From Oxalobacteraceae bacterium (lineage in GTDB: Bacteria; Pseudomonadota; Gammaproteobacteria; Burkholderiales; Burkholderiaceae_D): a stretch of 55,081 nt of DNA. Positions 1-8,983 of this stretch are shown here, one piece after another. The notes beneath the pieces were generated by a model that saw only the letters and a list, made by a program, of their open reading frames with translations, made no database searches and was not told where the DNA came from. Both the position numbers and the translations under genes were made by a program. The DNA is taken from positions 1 to 55,081 of the forward strand of contig CANHZI010000004.1 in assembly GCA_947464955.1 (NCBI GenBank). The letters are read 5' to 3'. The first letter of the stretch is position 1; the number at the start of each line of letters is the position of its first letter.

Positions 1-347
1 GCCATTTAAAGTGGTACGTGAGCTGGGTTTAAAACGTCGTGAGACAGTTTGGTCCCTATCTGCCGTGGGCGTTGGAAGTTTGAAGGGGGCTGCTCCTAGT
101 ACGAGAGGACCGGAGTGGACGAACCTCTGGTGTACCGGTTGTCACGCCAGTGGCATTGCCGGGTAGCTATGTTCGGAAGAGATAACCGCTGAAAGCATCT
201 AAGCGGGAAACTCGCCTTAAGATGAGACTTCCCGGAGACTAGATCTCCTTAAAGGGTCGTTCGAGACCAGGACGTTGATAGGCTGGGTGTGGAAGTGCAG
301 TAATGCATTAAGCTAACCAGTACTAATTGCCCGTACGGCTTGTCCCT
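1..347 (+). rRNA. 23S ribosomal RNA, 3' end (partial)
   Basis: The window opens inside the large-subunit rRNA gene. The sarcin-ricin loop segment (AGTACGAGAGGACCGG, near 98-113) and the conserved 3'-terminal domain are readable, and the gene ends near the GGCTTGTCCCT stretch at about 336-347. The exact 3' end is set by homology recall and may be off by a few bases. A spacer of about 165 bases with no tRNA separates it from the 5S gene. Confidence 0.95.
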
Positions 348-514
348 ATAACTTTGGTCAGTTATAGATTTACGACAAGTATTACAAAGTGTGTGCTAAA
401 CGTAAGTTTGAGCAATCACAACCGATTATTTCTGACGATAACATCGTCTACTTCTTCCCAATTGGATTTGCTGAAAGCGACAAAACAACGCGCTCTCAAC
501 AAATCAACAAGTTA

Positions 515-630
515 TGCCTGATGACTATAGCAAGTTGGTCCCACACCTTCCCATCCCGAACAGGACAGTGAAACGACTTTGCGCCGATGATAGTGCTGCA
601 ACCAGTGTGAAAGTAGGTCATCGTCAGGCT
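515..630 (+). rRNA. rrf: 5S ribosomal RNA
   Basis: A 116-base 5S rRNA gene. Its ends pair (TGCCTGATGAC with the GTCAGGCT end), and the internal CCCATCCCGAACAGG and GATGATAGTG segments are the usual 5S signatures. It lies downstream of 23S in the same direction, as the last gene of an rRNA operon, and is followed 10 bases later by a strong terminator. Confidence 0.95.
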
Positions 631-640
631 CTTATCCCAG

Positions 641-673
641 AAAGCCCCTGATTCCACCGAATCAGGGGCTTTT
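641..673 (+). terminator. Rho-independent terminator of the rRNA operon
   Basis: Perfect 14-bp stem (AAAGCCCCTGATTC at 641-654 with its complement at 659-672), a 4-base CACC loop and a T-run that is partly inside the stem. It follows the 5S gene directly, so it ends the rRNA transcript. Confidence 0.9.
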
Positions 674-789
674 GCTTTGCGCGTTCGGAAAAGAAGTGCG
701 GAATACTTTTTGAATATGGCATGAACGGGCTGTATCAAGACATTCAGTTATAATGCGCAACCCGATTCATCTCAAGATTTCCATGGAAA

Positions 790-2040
790 ATGATGGACAA
801 ACCTAGGTCTTCTCAATTGCGAGCGATAGTCGTCGGTGCTGGGCCAGCTGGCTTGATGGCGGCTGAACGCCTTGCGCTCGCGGATCTTGAAGTTGATGTT
901 TACGATGCCATGCCATCTGCGGGTAGAAAGTTCCTGCTTGCGGGCAAAGGCGGCATGAATCTGACGCATGCGGAAGAATTTCCTCTATTTCAGCAGCGTT
1001 ATTTCGATCGCCAACAAGATCTAGCAAGAGCCCTCAATGCATTTACTCCTCAACATATTCGCGAGTGGGCATCTAGCCTAGGAATTGAAACCTTTGTTGG
1101 TAGTTCTGGTCGTGTCTTCCCAGTCGATATGAAGGCGGCACCCTTACTGCGCGCCTGGTTACATCGTCTGCGCGAAGCTGGCGTGCGATTTCACATGCGT
1201 CATAAGTGGCTGAGCTTTAAAGACAAGCGACTCCTTTTCCAAGCGCCCAATGGCGAGGTCGAGGTGAGTGCCGATATCGTGATTTTCGCGATGGGCGGTG
1301 CGAGTTGGGCTCGACTTGGTTCTGACGGCAAGTGGTGCGCCCCATTTCAAGAACAGGGCATACATTTGCACAATTTTGTCCCGAGTAACTGTGGGTTTAA
1401 TCTTGATTGGACCACGCACTTTAGGCAAAAGTTTGCAGGTTCGCCTCTCATGAAAGTTGGTATCGACTTGACCGACACTAAGGGTGAAAAACGAAGTCGA
1501 ACCGGTCAATTTGTTATTAGTGAAACTGGTATCGAAGGCAGTTTGGTCTACGCCATGTCCTCGTACATACGAGACCTAATTCAGCAAGATGGCAGTGCGA
1601 CAGTGTATCTCGATCTGCTCCCCGATAAAGATGAAGAGCGAGTCCTGCGAGAATTGGCTATTCCTCGCGGCGCACGTTCGCTGTCGAGTCATTTACGCAG
1701 TAAGCTGGGTCTCCACCCTGTCCACAACGGCTTGATACAAGAGTGTCTACCGAAGGAAATCATGCATGATACGGCGCGCTTGGCTGCAGCGATTAAACGT
1801 CTACCTTTGAAGATTGTTTCTACGCGCCCCATCGACGAGGCAATTAGCAGTGCTGGTGGAGTCAGCTTTGAATCACTAAACGAAGATTTCATGTTGAAAA
1901 ACTTACCAGGGGTTTTTTGCGCTGGCGAAATGGTCGATTGGGAGGCCCCGACGGGTGGGTATCTGCTCAGTGCATGTTTAGCCACAGCTTATCTCGCTGG
2001 GGAAGGCGCCGTGAAATTCCTAAGTCAGATTCGAAAGTAA
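790..2040 (+). CDS. HI0933-like FAD-dependent flavoprotein (TIGR03862 type)
   Basis: A 416-residue putative NAD(P)/FAD-dependent oxidoreductase. The N-terminus has the dinucleotide-binding GAGPAG motif (residues 16-21), followed by the GRKFLLAGKGGMN segment (45-57) typical of the HI0933/YhiN flavoprotein family. The C-terminus has the FAD-contacting CAGEMVDWEAPTGGY segment. Length and motif order fit the TIGR03862 subgroup; the substrate is not known. Two ATG codons occur at 790 and 793, and the first is taken. The stop is 8 bases before the DUF1289 gene, so the two are probably co-transcribed. I am confident of the family but not of any specific reaction. Confidence 0.85.
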   Translation: MMDKPRSSQLRAIVVGAGPAGLMAAERLALADLEVDVYDAMPSAGRKFLLAGKGGMNLTHAEEFPLFQQRYFDRQQDLARALNAFTPQHIREWASSLGIETFVGSSGRVFPVDMKAAPLLRAWLHRLREAGVRFHMRHKWLSFKDKRLLFQAPNGEVEVSADIVIFAMGGASWARLGSDGKWCAPFQEQGIHLHNFVPSNCGFNLDWTTHFRQKFAGSPLMKVGIDLTDTKGEKRSRTGQFVISETGIEGSLVYAMSSYIRDLIQQDGSATVYLDLLPDKDEERVLRELAIPRGARSLSSHLRSKLGLHPVHNGLIQECLPKEIMHDTARLAAAIKRLPLKIVSTRPIDEAISSAGGVSFESLNEDFMLKNLPGVFCAGEMVDWEAPTGGYLLSACLATAYLAGEGAVKFLSQIRK

Positions 2041-2048
2041 GCGAGCAG

Positions 2049-2246
2049 ATGACCACACAGAAAATATGTCCAGAAACAGGATTGGTACTTTCTCCCTGCA
2101 CTAAGGTCTGCAAAATCGACAATGCCACTAAACTGTGTCAAGGGTGTTGGCGTAGTTTGGATGAAATTGCCGTTTGGAGTCGTGCAACCGAGTCACAGAA
2201 ACTGGCGATTTGGGACAGACTTGAGGCTAGAAAAGAAGTGAACTAA
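2049..2246 (+). CDS. DUF1289 domain small cysteine protein
   Basis: A 65-residue protein with the DUF1289 (PF06945) signature: a four-cysteine arrangement built from SPCTKVC, then LCQGCWRSLDEIAVW. The four cysteines suggest a small metal- or Fe-S-binding fold, but no function has been shown to my knowledge. I use the ATG at 2049, since a longer reading would run back into the flavoprotein gene. It lies 8 bases downstream of the flavoprotein, so it is likely in the same operon, and this pairing is common in proteobacteria. Confidence 0.85.
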   Translation: MTTQKICPETGLVLSPCTKVCKIDNATKLCQGCWRSLDEIAVWSRATESQKLAIWDRLEARKEVN

Positions 2247-2300
2247 ACGTTCAAGTTTTTCTCCAAAATTGCCGTAAAGCACATATCACCTATTGAGGCT

Positions 2301-3395
2301 ATGACTATGCGCGCGCCAATCTTTTTACTTGCCCTTTTGTTCACAGGATCTGCAGCTCTTGCTAATGACCCTCCAACGAAACCCATTAAGTCTGCAACGT
2401 CTAAAGAAGAGGCTTCTGCTAAAGAGGAGTCGAAATCTTCTAAAGAGGCTAAAGATTCTAAAGAAGGTAAGTCATCTAAAGAAGCAAAGGATAGTAAAGA
2501 GTCAAAAGATAGCAAAGCTGCTGAAGCCGCACGTCTCAAAGAAGCTGCTGCTGCCGATGAACTTGCCGCCAAGATTGCAGAGAAATTGGCGGTAATACGC
2601 AAAGACAAAGAAACTCGCGGGAGAGTAGCAGGTGCGCCGCCGATAGTCAGGCCCTATAGTTTGGCACCGCGCGGTGTTGAATCTGCACCAAAACCAAAGA
2701 AAGCTGAATCAGGGCATGAGGCTGCTCACTGGGGTTACGAAGGTGAGTCCGGACCGCTGAATTGGGGAAAAATGAATTCGGCGAACAGCAAATGTGATCT
2801 TGGTGAACGCCAGTCGCCAATTGATATCCGCGATGGTATTAAAGTCGAGCTCGACACCATTAATTTTGACTATAAACCAGTGCAATTTACGGTGGTCGAT
2901 AACGGTCACACGATTCAAGTGAACCTTAGCTCAGGCAATTACATCAATGTTTCTGGTAAAAGTTATGAGCTATTGCAATTCCATTTCCATCGCCCATCCG
3001 AAGAACGTATCAATGGCAAAGGATTTGATATGGTTGCCCATCTCGTGCATAAAGATCGTGAAGGGAAGTTAGCCGTTGTCGCAGTGCTCTTAGAAGCCGG
3101 TCAATCACAGGAGATTATTCAATTAGTTTGGAATAATCTTCCGCTCGAGAAGAATGATCCGGTAAAGGCTTTGACTAATATTGATCTGTCAAAATTATTG
3201 CCAGCTAAGCGTGATTACTATACTTACATGGGTTCCTTGACAACCCCCCCGTGCAGTGAAGGCGTGCTGTGGTTGGTGCTCAAACAACCTATGGAAATTT
3301 CTGCCGACCAATTGGCGATTTTCGCTCGTTTGTATCCGATGAATGCACGCCCGATTCAGCGTAGTTCAGGTCGCATCATCAAAGAGTCTCGATAA
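2301..3395 (+). CDS. Periplasmic alpha-carbonic anhydrase with Lys/Ser/Glu repeat region
   Basis: A 364-residue exported alpha-class carbonic anhydrase that interconverts CO2 and bicarbonate. A signal peptide (about 1-21) is followed by a low-complexity segment (about 34-75) made of SKEAKDSKE-like repeats and an Ala/Glu-rich helix (76-105). The catalytic domain starts near residue 143. The zinc ligands are visible as H228 and H230 (QFHFH) and H247 (AHLVH). H203 sits in the position of the proton-shuttle His, and T314 lies in the SLTTPP motif. C165 and C318 match the disulfide pair of bacterial alpha enzymes. The position equivalent to Glu117 of human CA II is Val, which I believe also occurs in some bacterial members. 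The charged N-terminal extension is unusual and may act as a surface spacer. Confidence 0.93.
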   Translation: MTMRAPIFLLALLFTGSAALANDPPTKPIKSATSKEEASAKEESKSSKEAKDSKEGKSSKEAKDSKESKDSKAAEAARLKEAAAADELAAKIAEKLAVIRKDKETRGRVAGAPPIVRPYSLAPRGVESAPKPKKAESGHEAAHWGYEGESGPLNWGKMNSANSKCDLGERQSPIDIRDGIKVELDTINFDYKPVQFTVVDNGHTIQVNLSSGNYINVSGKSYELLQFHFHRPSEERINGKGFDMVAHLVHKDREGKLAVVAVLLEAGQSQEIIQLVWNNLPLEKNDPVKALTNIDLSKLLPAKRDYYTYMGSLTTPPCSEGVLWLVLKQPMEISADQLAIFARLYPMNARPIQRSSGRIIKESR

Positions 3396-3471
3396 TCAGT
3401 AAATTCTCAACGAGCAATGCGGATGGATTCAGAAGCATCGTAAAATGTGCTTTTTATTGGATTAGTTCGCT

Positions 3472-4299
3472 ATGTTGACACTCAACATTCTTGGTGCTGG
3501 ACGCGTTGGTCAAACATTAGCTCGCTTGTTTCGGGACTTTGATCAATTCAAAATTGCTTCCGTTTATACGAGAAGCGCAAAGACAGGGCAGAAAGCTGTC
3601 GATTTTATTGGCGCAGGTCAGGCGATTTCCAATTTACGCGAACTTGCTGATGCCGATATTTGGATGCTCACAGTTCCCGACGACGAGATTCAAGAAGTGT
3701 CGAAGCTCCTGTTAGACAATCGACTGCTGAAGCCGCAAAGTACTGTTTTTCATTGTAGTGGTGCGAAGTCTTCAGAGATCTTGCAGCCGCTGCGTGATGC
3801 GGGACATTTTGTGGCCTCTATTCATCCGGTGCGAAGTTTTGCCTCACCACAGCTAGCCGCGTCTGATTTTGCGGGCACTTTTTGCGGGGTAGAGGGAGAT
3901 ACTGAGGCCTTAGAGATTCTGATTCCAGCATTCAAAGCAATCGGCGCACACACTTTTCTGCTCGATACGGGACATAAATTGCGCTATCACGCGGCGTCGG
4001 TGTTTGCGAGTAACTATTTGGTAGCCTTGATGGACGTCGCGCTAAAGACATATCAAGCAGCCGGTCTTTCACCAGAAATGGCCGCGACTCTGGCTCAGCC
4101 TTTGGCCAAGAAAACCTTGGAGAATGTCTTCAATAGCAGTACTGAAGCGGCTTTAACAGGGCCAATCAAACGCGGTGATTTTCAGACCGTGGAAAAGCAA
4201 TTGGCAGACCTGAGCGAATGGGATCAAGGCTCGGCCAACTTATATCAAGCCTTTATTGAGCCTACAAAAGAAATCGCGAATCGGGGAAAATCTAAATAG
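3472..4299 (+). CDS. Rossmann-like and DUF2520 domain protein
   Basis: A 275-residue protein with an N-terminal NAD(P)-binding fold (GAGRVG at residues 8-13) and a C-terminal all-helical DUF2520 domain, giving a layout like pyrroline-5-carboxylate reductase or 6-phosphogluconate dehydrogenase. The HCSGAKSS and SIHPVRSF segments are characteristic of the family. The substrate is unknown. It ends 3 bases before the convergent stop of the downstream diguanylate cyclase. No terminator is apparent in that tiny gap. Confidence 0.88.
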   Translation: MLTLNILGAGRVGQTLARLFRDFDQFKIASVYTRSAKTGQKAVDFIGAGQAISNLRELADADIWMLTVPDDEIQEVSKLLLDNRLLKPQSTVFHCSGAKSSEILQPLRDAGHFVASIHPVRSFASPQLAASDFAGTFCGVEGDTEALEILIPAFKAIGAHTFLLDTGHKLRYHAASVFASNYLVALMDVALKTYQAAGLSPEMAATLAQPLAKKTLENVFNSSTEAALTGPIKRGDFQTVEKQLADLSEWDQGSANLYQAFIEPTKEIANRGKSK

Positions 4300-4302
4300 A
4301 GG

Positions 4303-5772
4303 CTACTCGGAGAAGTAGACGCTATTTCGTCCATTTTCTTTTGCTTGGTAAAGCGCAACGTCTGCGCGTTCGAACATGCTGTCTTCAGATTCGTTGGACT
4401 TGTATTCGGCCACACCCATACTGACAGTCAATGAGAGTCTGCCTTTTGCTAGGTCCGTGGTCCGTGAAAAGTCATTACCTGCAATTGTAGCTCGTAGATT
4501 TTCTGCGATAGAAGTCGCTTTTTCGAGCGAGCAATTTTTTAACAATAGTAAGAATTCTTCTCCACCCCAACGACAGATGACATCGCTTTCGCGCAAAGAA
4601 CGTTTCGAAATGGCAGCGATCTCGCGTAGCACATGGTCACCCAAAAGATGGCCGTGCTTATCATTGATTTTTTTGAAGTGGTCGATGTCCATGAGGGCAA
4701 CACACAGCGGCTGTCGTGAGCGCTCGCTATCGAGTATCGCTTGTTGAAACACGAAATCAAATGCTTGGCGATTCAACAGTTTAGTTAAGGGATCGGTTGC
4801 AGCCGATTTTTCAATTCGCTTCTGATAGCGCCGAATCGATAGTAATACGATGATTAAGACAGTCAAGGTGATAGCCAGACCTATCGCAGCGTTGACCATG
4901 AGTAGGCGCTGTAATGGCTTGAGTTCACCATCAAAATTCTGTTCCACCAAGAGGTGCCAGCCGAGCTCTGGAATGAAACGAGAATTGAGGTAGATACTCT
5001 CGGTGTCGTTGCTGTATTCGAGGTGTAGAGAATCGTTCTTGGTATTCGCTAAAATTTGCTTAGCTAAAGTTTTGATCCCTGGAATATTTTCTAAATTTGT
5101 TTTCTTGTGAGCGAAGCTACTACCGCTTAAGACGACGTTACCTTTTTTATCGACAAAATAGATGTTGCGTTGAAAGCGTGTTTGATAACTATCGATCAAA
5201 TGCTTCATGGTATCCAATGTCAGGCCAATCCCAACAGCACCAATAAACTTTCCTTCGTAGTTCACCACGCGATAATTGGTGAAGATAGTCATGTTATCGC
5301 GATTGGCCATGTCAGCATCAACATTGGTCTCATATTGCGCTTTTAGATTTCGTACGCGGAAGAACCATTGGTCGCGAGGCTCGTTATCCTTAATGGTTTT
5401 CAATAAGCCTTCAGGATAATAGTAATTTTTTGTGATATCGCTGACGAAGAAACTAGAAATTGCGTTGTTCTTGATTTTAATTTCTTTGAGATATTTGGAG
5501 ATTTGGCCGACGTCTTGTTCGCCATCAATCACCCAGTCACGGACAAAGGTATCATTCGCCATTTGGGCAGAAACGAAAACCGGGCGGAGTACATCCTTTT
5601 GAATTTCAGAGTAAACATTGTCGCCTGTGATCGGCAAGGTGTTTTCTGACAATCCACGTTGTAGGGTCTCGCGAGAAACATAGTAGCTCGTCCCCAATAC
5701 CGCGACGAATCCTAGGACCAAGATTAAAGAAATCCAAATCAACAAATGATATTGCTTAAGTGACTTTCTCAT
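4303..5772 (-). CDS. Membrane diguanylate cyclase with Cache-like periplasmic sensor
   Basis: A 489-residue sensor enzyme predicted to make cyclic-di-GMP from two GTP. It has TM1 at about 11-31, a periplasmic dCache-type sensor at about 35-285, TM2 at about 293-313 and a C-terminal GGDEF domain from about 325. The active-site motif is GGEEF (403-407). Five residues before it lies RESD (394-397), the RxxD inhibitory site, so product feedback inhibition is likely. The MDIDHFKKIND segment (361-371) keeps the metal and substrate residues. It is monocistronic and convergent with the DUF2520 gene. The ligand of the sensor domain cannot be read from sequence. Confidence 0.93.
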   Translation of the reverse strand: MRKSLKQYHLLIWISLILVLGFVAVLGTSYYVSRETLQRGLSENTLPITGDNVYSEIQKDVLRPVFVSAQMANDTFVRDWVIDGEQDVGQISKYLKEIKIKNNAISSFFVSDITKNYYYPEGLLKTIKDNEPRDQWFFRVRNLKAQYETNVDADMANRDNMTIFTNYRVVNYEGKFIGAVGIGLTLDTMKHLIDSYQTRFQRNIYFVDKKGNVVLSGSSFAHKKTNLENIPGIKTLAKQILANTKNDSLHLEYSNDTESIYLNSRFIPELGWHLLVEQNFDGELKPLQRLLMVNAAIGLAITLTVLIIVLLSIRRYQKRIEKSAATDPLTKLLNRQAFDFVFQQAILDSERSRQPLCVALMDIDHFKKINDKHGHLLGDHVLREIAAISKRSLRESDVICRWGGEEFLLLLKNCSLEKATSIAENLRATIAGNDFSRTTDLAKGRLSLTVSMGVAEYKSNESEDSMFERADVALYQAKENGRNSVYFSE

Positions 5773-6116
5773 AGGTCCAATAGTACGTGAATGAAATTCT
5801 GAACTTAGGTGAGGATCGCCAATTTTTATTGGCTAAGAGCCAAGATCATACTATAAACCAACACTATTTCGAATGAATCTCAATCGACTTTGTCTTTTTT
5901 CGTCGACCGGAAGGCAGGGCAGCATTTACAGCGACCGGTAAATTTCGATGCATTCTTGATCATTTGCGGCTAGCATAGATGCTGTTGTTGGATGCAAGAA
6001 GAGAATGTTAACTTTGAAATTCGATGGTTTGGCACCATCTGCACAAGATGAGGAAGTTGTGCATCCTTCTCTCTCGCTAGTAACAAATTGCCAGTCATCC
6101 CAAGAAAAGGAACTTT
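5773..6116. other. Divergent intergenic region with a short palindrome
   Basis: 344 bases between the divergent cyclase gene and the AI-2E family gene. I see no convincing gene in it; an open frame from 6005 overlaps the next gene out of frame and looks like a shadow. A perfect inverted repeat, TTGGCT-AAG-AGCCAA, lies at 5829-5843. On the minus strand it sits just downstream of a TATGAT-like -10 box (5845-5850), so it could be an operator for the cyclase gene. No good -35 is apparent. Confidence 0.4.
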
Positions 6117-7130
6117 ATGGCCCCAGTAAAATCGGTTTCTCGTTCGGAATATGTGTCCTATGTGATGGCGGCGATCGCGCTACTTGTGATTCTGAAATCG
6201 GGCTTATTGGTCGCCCTTTTTTCCGGATTAATCTTGTATTCCCTTGTTCGTCTCCTGGTCCCTACGATCCAGAGAAAGTTTAGCAACCAACAAGCCCGCT
6301 TAATTGCGGTGGGTTTTCTTTCCAGTATGGTGATTGTGGGGGTGAGTCTAGCCATTTGGGGCATACTTGCCTTTCTACGTAGCGATGCCGGTAACTTACA
6401 GAATCTATTACAGAAGCTTGCCGATATGATAGAAGCTTCAAGACAGCAGTTACCAATTTGGATTAGTAGCAACATCCCCGAAGATGTTGATGGCTTGAAA
6501 CGAATCATGATTGATACTTTGCGTGAACATGCAGGCGAGGCTAAGATGGTTGGACAGGAAGCTGGGCATATTATTGTTCACCTCCTTTTAGGCATGATTA
6601 TCGCAAGTATGGTGGCCTTGCAGGACGCAACGAGTACCCAACGCTATCGCCCGTTTGCCGCAGCTTTACATCAGCGTATTGTCAACTTAGCTGAGATGTT
6701 TCATCGCGTGGTGTTTGCACAGGTTCGTATCTCGTTGATCAATACGGTCTTTACTGGGATATTTTTGGCCGTCATCTTGCCTATGGCTGGCGTCCATTTG
6801 CCTCTAGTGAAAAGCATGATCGCGGTAACCTTTATCGCTGGTCTCATTCCGGTCGTTGGGAATATTATTTCGAATACCGTGATTGTGATTGTCAGTCTTT
6901 CTCACTCATTGCAAATGGCTGCCGTATCGTTAAGTTTTATGGTGATCATCCACAAGCTCGAATATTTTCTCAATGCGCGGATTATTGGTTCGCAAGTAAA
7001 TGCGCGGGCTTGGGAACTACTAACCGCAATCCTAGTGATGGAAACTTTATTTGGATTGCCCGGTGTGGTCGCTGCACCAGTGTTTTACTCTTACATCAAA
7101 AAAGAGTTAACTGACCGAGGTTTAGTTTAA
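6117..7130 (+). CDS. AI-2E family transporter (PF01594, PerM-like membrane protein)
   Basis: A 337-residue polytopic inner-membrane protein. Paired hydrophobic segments lie near residues 17-55 and 62-87. A soluble amphipathic region (about 90-145) comes next, and the rest is mostly membrane-spanning, ending with the LPGVVAAPVFYSYIK segment typical of the family. Some members export autoinducer-2 and others act as Na+/H+ antiporters or permease-like proteins, so no substrate is assigned. An AAGGA ribosome site lies before the ATG. The ABM-domain gene follows after 52 bases on the same strand and may be co-transcribed. Confidence 0.88.
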   Translation: MAPVKSVSRSEYVSYVMAAIALLVILKSGLLVALFSGLILYSLVRLLVPTIQRKFSNQQARLIAVGFLSSMVIVGVSLAIWGILAFLRSDAGNLQNLLQKLADMIEASRQQLPIWISSNIPEDVDGLKRIMIDTLREHAGEAKMVGQEAGHIIVHLLLGMIIASMVALQDATSTQRYRPFAAALHQRIVNLAEMFHRVVFAQVRISLINTVFTGIFLAVILPMAGVHLPLVKSMIAVTFIAGLIPVVGNIISNTVIVIVSLSHSLQMAAVSLSFMVIIHKLEYFLNARIIGSQVNARAWELLTAILVMETLFGLPGVVAAPVFYSYIKKELTDRGLV

Positions 7131-7182
7131 TGGCCGCGGTCGATATGTTTTCCCATATCTTTTAGATCAATTAGGACAAAGT

Positions 7183-7485
7183 ATGATTCTCGAATTGGCT
7201 GATATTCGTATCCATCCAGGACAACAAGAAGCATTCGATCTTGCTATTATCAAGGGCCTCACAGAAGTGATCTCACATGCCAAAGGGTTTCGCGGGTATA
7301 AGGTCAACAAAGGGATTGAATCTCCAGAACGCTATGTATTAATGATCTTTTGGGATACGCTGGAAAATCATACGGTCGATTTCCGTCAATCTGAGGCTTT
7401 CGTGGCTTGGCGCGCTATCGTCGGGCCATTCTTTGCTTCGGCTCCGGTGGTCGAACATTTTGATTTGCTTGCAAAATCAACCTAA
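7183..7485 (+). CDS. Antibiotic biosynthesis monooxygenase (ABM) domain protein
   Basis: A 100-residue protein made of one ABM-type ferredoxin-like fold (PF03992). It opens with a beta strand (ILELADIRIHPGQ), then the HAKGFRGYKVNKGIE segment and the YVLMIFWDTLENH strand and turn that mark small ABM proteins. Such proteins may oxidise quinol-like substrates, degrade haem or simply act as dimeric domains; nothing here decides which. It is transcribed behind the AI-2E family gene. The name does not imply antibiotic production. Confidence 0.82.
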   Translation: MILELADIRIHPGQQEAFDLAIIKGLTEVISHAKGFRGYKVNKGIESPERYVLMIFWDTLENHTVDFRQSEAFVAWRAIVGPFFASAPVVEHFDLLAKST

Positions 7486-7631
7486 GTTTCGAGAACTGTG
7501 GGCATATATACACTTGTAGAGGGTAAGGGCAATGCGCCTTGAGAATATTAGTCCTGCCCCAAGTTGATTAGATTACGGTGTTTGGTGTTGAGGATAGGCT
7601 CAATACCTATTTTGGTAGATAAAAGGTAATT

Positions 7632-8930
7632 ATGGTTCCGCATTTAGCGACCGCGTTTGACGGTCCACTACTTGAGTTTGAGAAAAAAATCTTAGAAGCT
7701 ACGCCATCGATAGAACGATGGTTTCGACTCGAGTGGCAAGAACACACGCCACCGTTTTACTGCTCAGTCGATATGCGCAATTCTGGTTTTAAATTAGCGC
7801 CAGTCGATACTAATCTGTTCCCTGGCGGATTTAATCATTTGTCCTCCGAAGTGTTGCCACTTGCTGTGCAGGCGTCAATGGCTGCGATTGAAAAGTACTG
7901 CCCTGATGCGCGCAATCTGTTATTGATCCCTGAAGAACGGCCATGCAATGTCGCGTACTGGCAAAATATTGCAAGGCAGATGCAGATTTATCGGCAGACC
8001 GGTTTGAACGTGCGGCTTGGAAGTTTGGATGAGAATCTTAAAGAAGCGACCACCATTGCGTTGCCCGATGGCAGTGATCTGGTACTTGAGCCTTTGCAGC
8101 GATCAGCCAACGGTCGTCGTCTTGGTTTGAAGAATTTCGACCCTTGTACCATTCTTTTGAATAACGACTTGTCTCAGAACATCCCATCGATTCTTGAGGA
8201 AATTCATGAGCAAACTTTGTTGCCACCCCTTCATGCAGGATGGGCGATGCGTCGCAAAACCAATCACTTCGATTCTTATGACGATGTGGTGAAGAAGTTC
8301 TCGAAGATGGTAGAGATCGACCCGTGGATGCTAAATCCTTTCCACGCAAAATGCACTGACGTTAACTTTGACGAAGGAACAGGGCTCGATGCATTGATGA
8401 CGACTGTTGATACCATACTCGCCAAGATTCGCAAGAAATTTAAAGAATATGGCATCAAGGAAAAGCCTTTTGTGATCGTAAAGGCGGACGCTGGTACCTG
8501 CGGTATGGGAATCATGACCGTGCGTGACTCGCGTGAAGTGCGTGATCTGAACGCCAAACAAAAGAACAAAATGACCGTCGTCAAAGATGGCCGTGCGGTG
8601 CGCGACTTCATCGTGCAAGAGGGTGTGTACACTTTCGAACAAATCGGTGAATCGGTAGCGGAACCCGTGGTGTACATGATAGATCGCTACGTTGTGGGTG
8701 GTTTCTATCGCGTGCATCAAGATCGCGGTGTTGATGAGAACTTGAATGCACCAGGGATGGAATTCGTACCTTTGGCTTTTGCTCAACAACATGCTGTTCC
8801 CGATATGCGCGCGAAGCCTGGCACAGCGGCACCGAATCGTTTTTACATGTATGGTGTCGTAGCGCGTTTGGCCCTATTAGCTGCATCCTTGGAATTAGAA
8901 AAGACGGATCCACATCCGGAAATTTATTAA
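7632..8930 (+). CDS. gshA: Glutamate-cysteine ligase, betaproteobacterial type
   Basis: A 432-residue enzyme for the first step of glutathione synthesis, joining glutamate and cysteine with ATP. The sequence matches the TIGR02049-type ligase found in beta- and some gammaproteobacteria, not the E. coli GshA fold. Recognisable parts include the VDMRNSGFKLAPVDTNLFPG segment, the PEERPCNVAYW segment and the VKADAGTCGMGIMTV nucleotide-binding loop near residue 280. gshB follows after 53 bases on the same strand. Upstream lies a 146-base gap without a gene. The neighbouring gshB strongly supports the assignment. Confidence 0.93.
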   Translation: MVPHLATAFDGPLLEFEKKILEATPSIERWFRLEWQEHTPPFYCSVDMRNSGFKLAPVDTNLFPGGFNHLSSEVLPLAVQASMAAIEKYCPDARNLLLIPEERPCNVAYWQNIARQMQIYRQTGLNVRLGSLDENLKEATTIALPDGSDLVLEPLQRSANGRRLGLKNFDPCTILLNNDLSQNIPSILEEIHEQTLLPPLHAGWAMRRKTNHFDSYDDVVKKFSKMVEIDPWMLNPFHAKCTDVNFDEGTGLDALMTTVDTILAKIRKKFKEYGIKEKPFVIVKADAGTCGMGIMTVRDSREVRDLNAKQKNKMTVVKDGRAVRDFIVQEGVYTFEQIGESVAEPVVYMIDRYVVGGFYRVHQDRGVDENLNAPGMEFVPLAFAQQHAVPDMRAKPGTAAPNRFYMYGVVARLALLAASLELEKTDPHPEIY

Positions 8931-8983
8931 GGCGTGAAGCGTGAAACCTGAGCGATGCTTGACTTTCACTGCTGCGAAAAACT

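Noticed and set aside
327-571. Short plus-strand frames over the 23S-5S spacer and 5S gene
   Set aside because: They overlie rRNA genes and the spacer, with no ribosome site.
6005-6283. 92-codon plus-strand frame upstream of and overlapping the AI-2E family gene
   Set aside because: It overlaps the well-supported gene out of frame, has no clear ribosome site and no recognisable protein.
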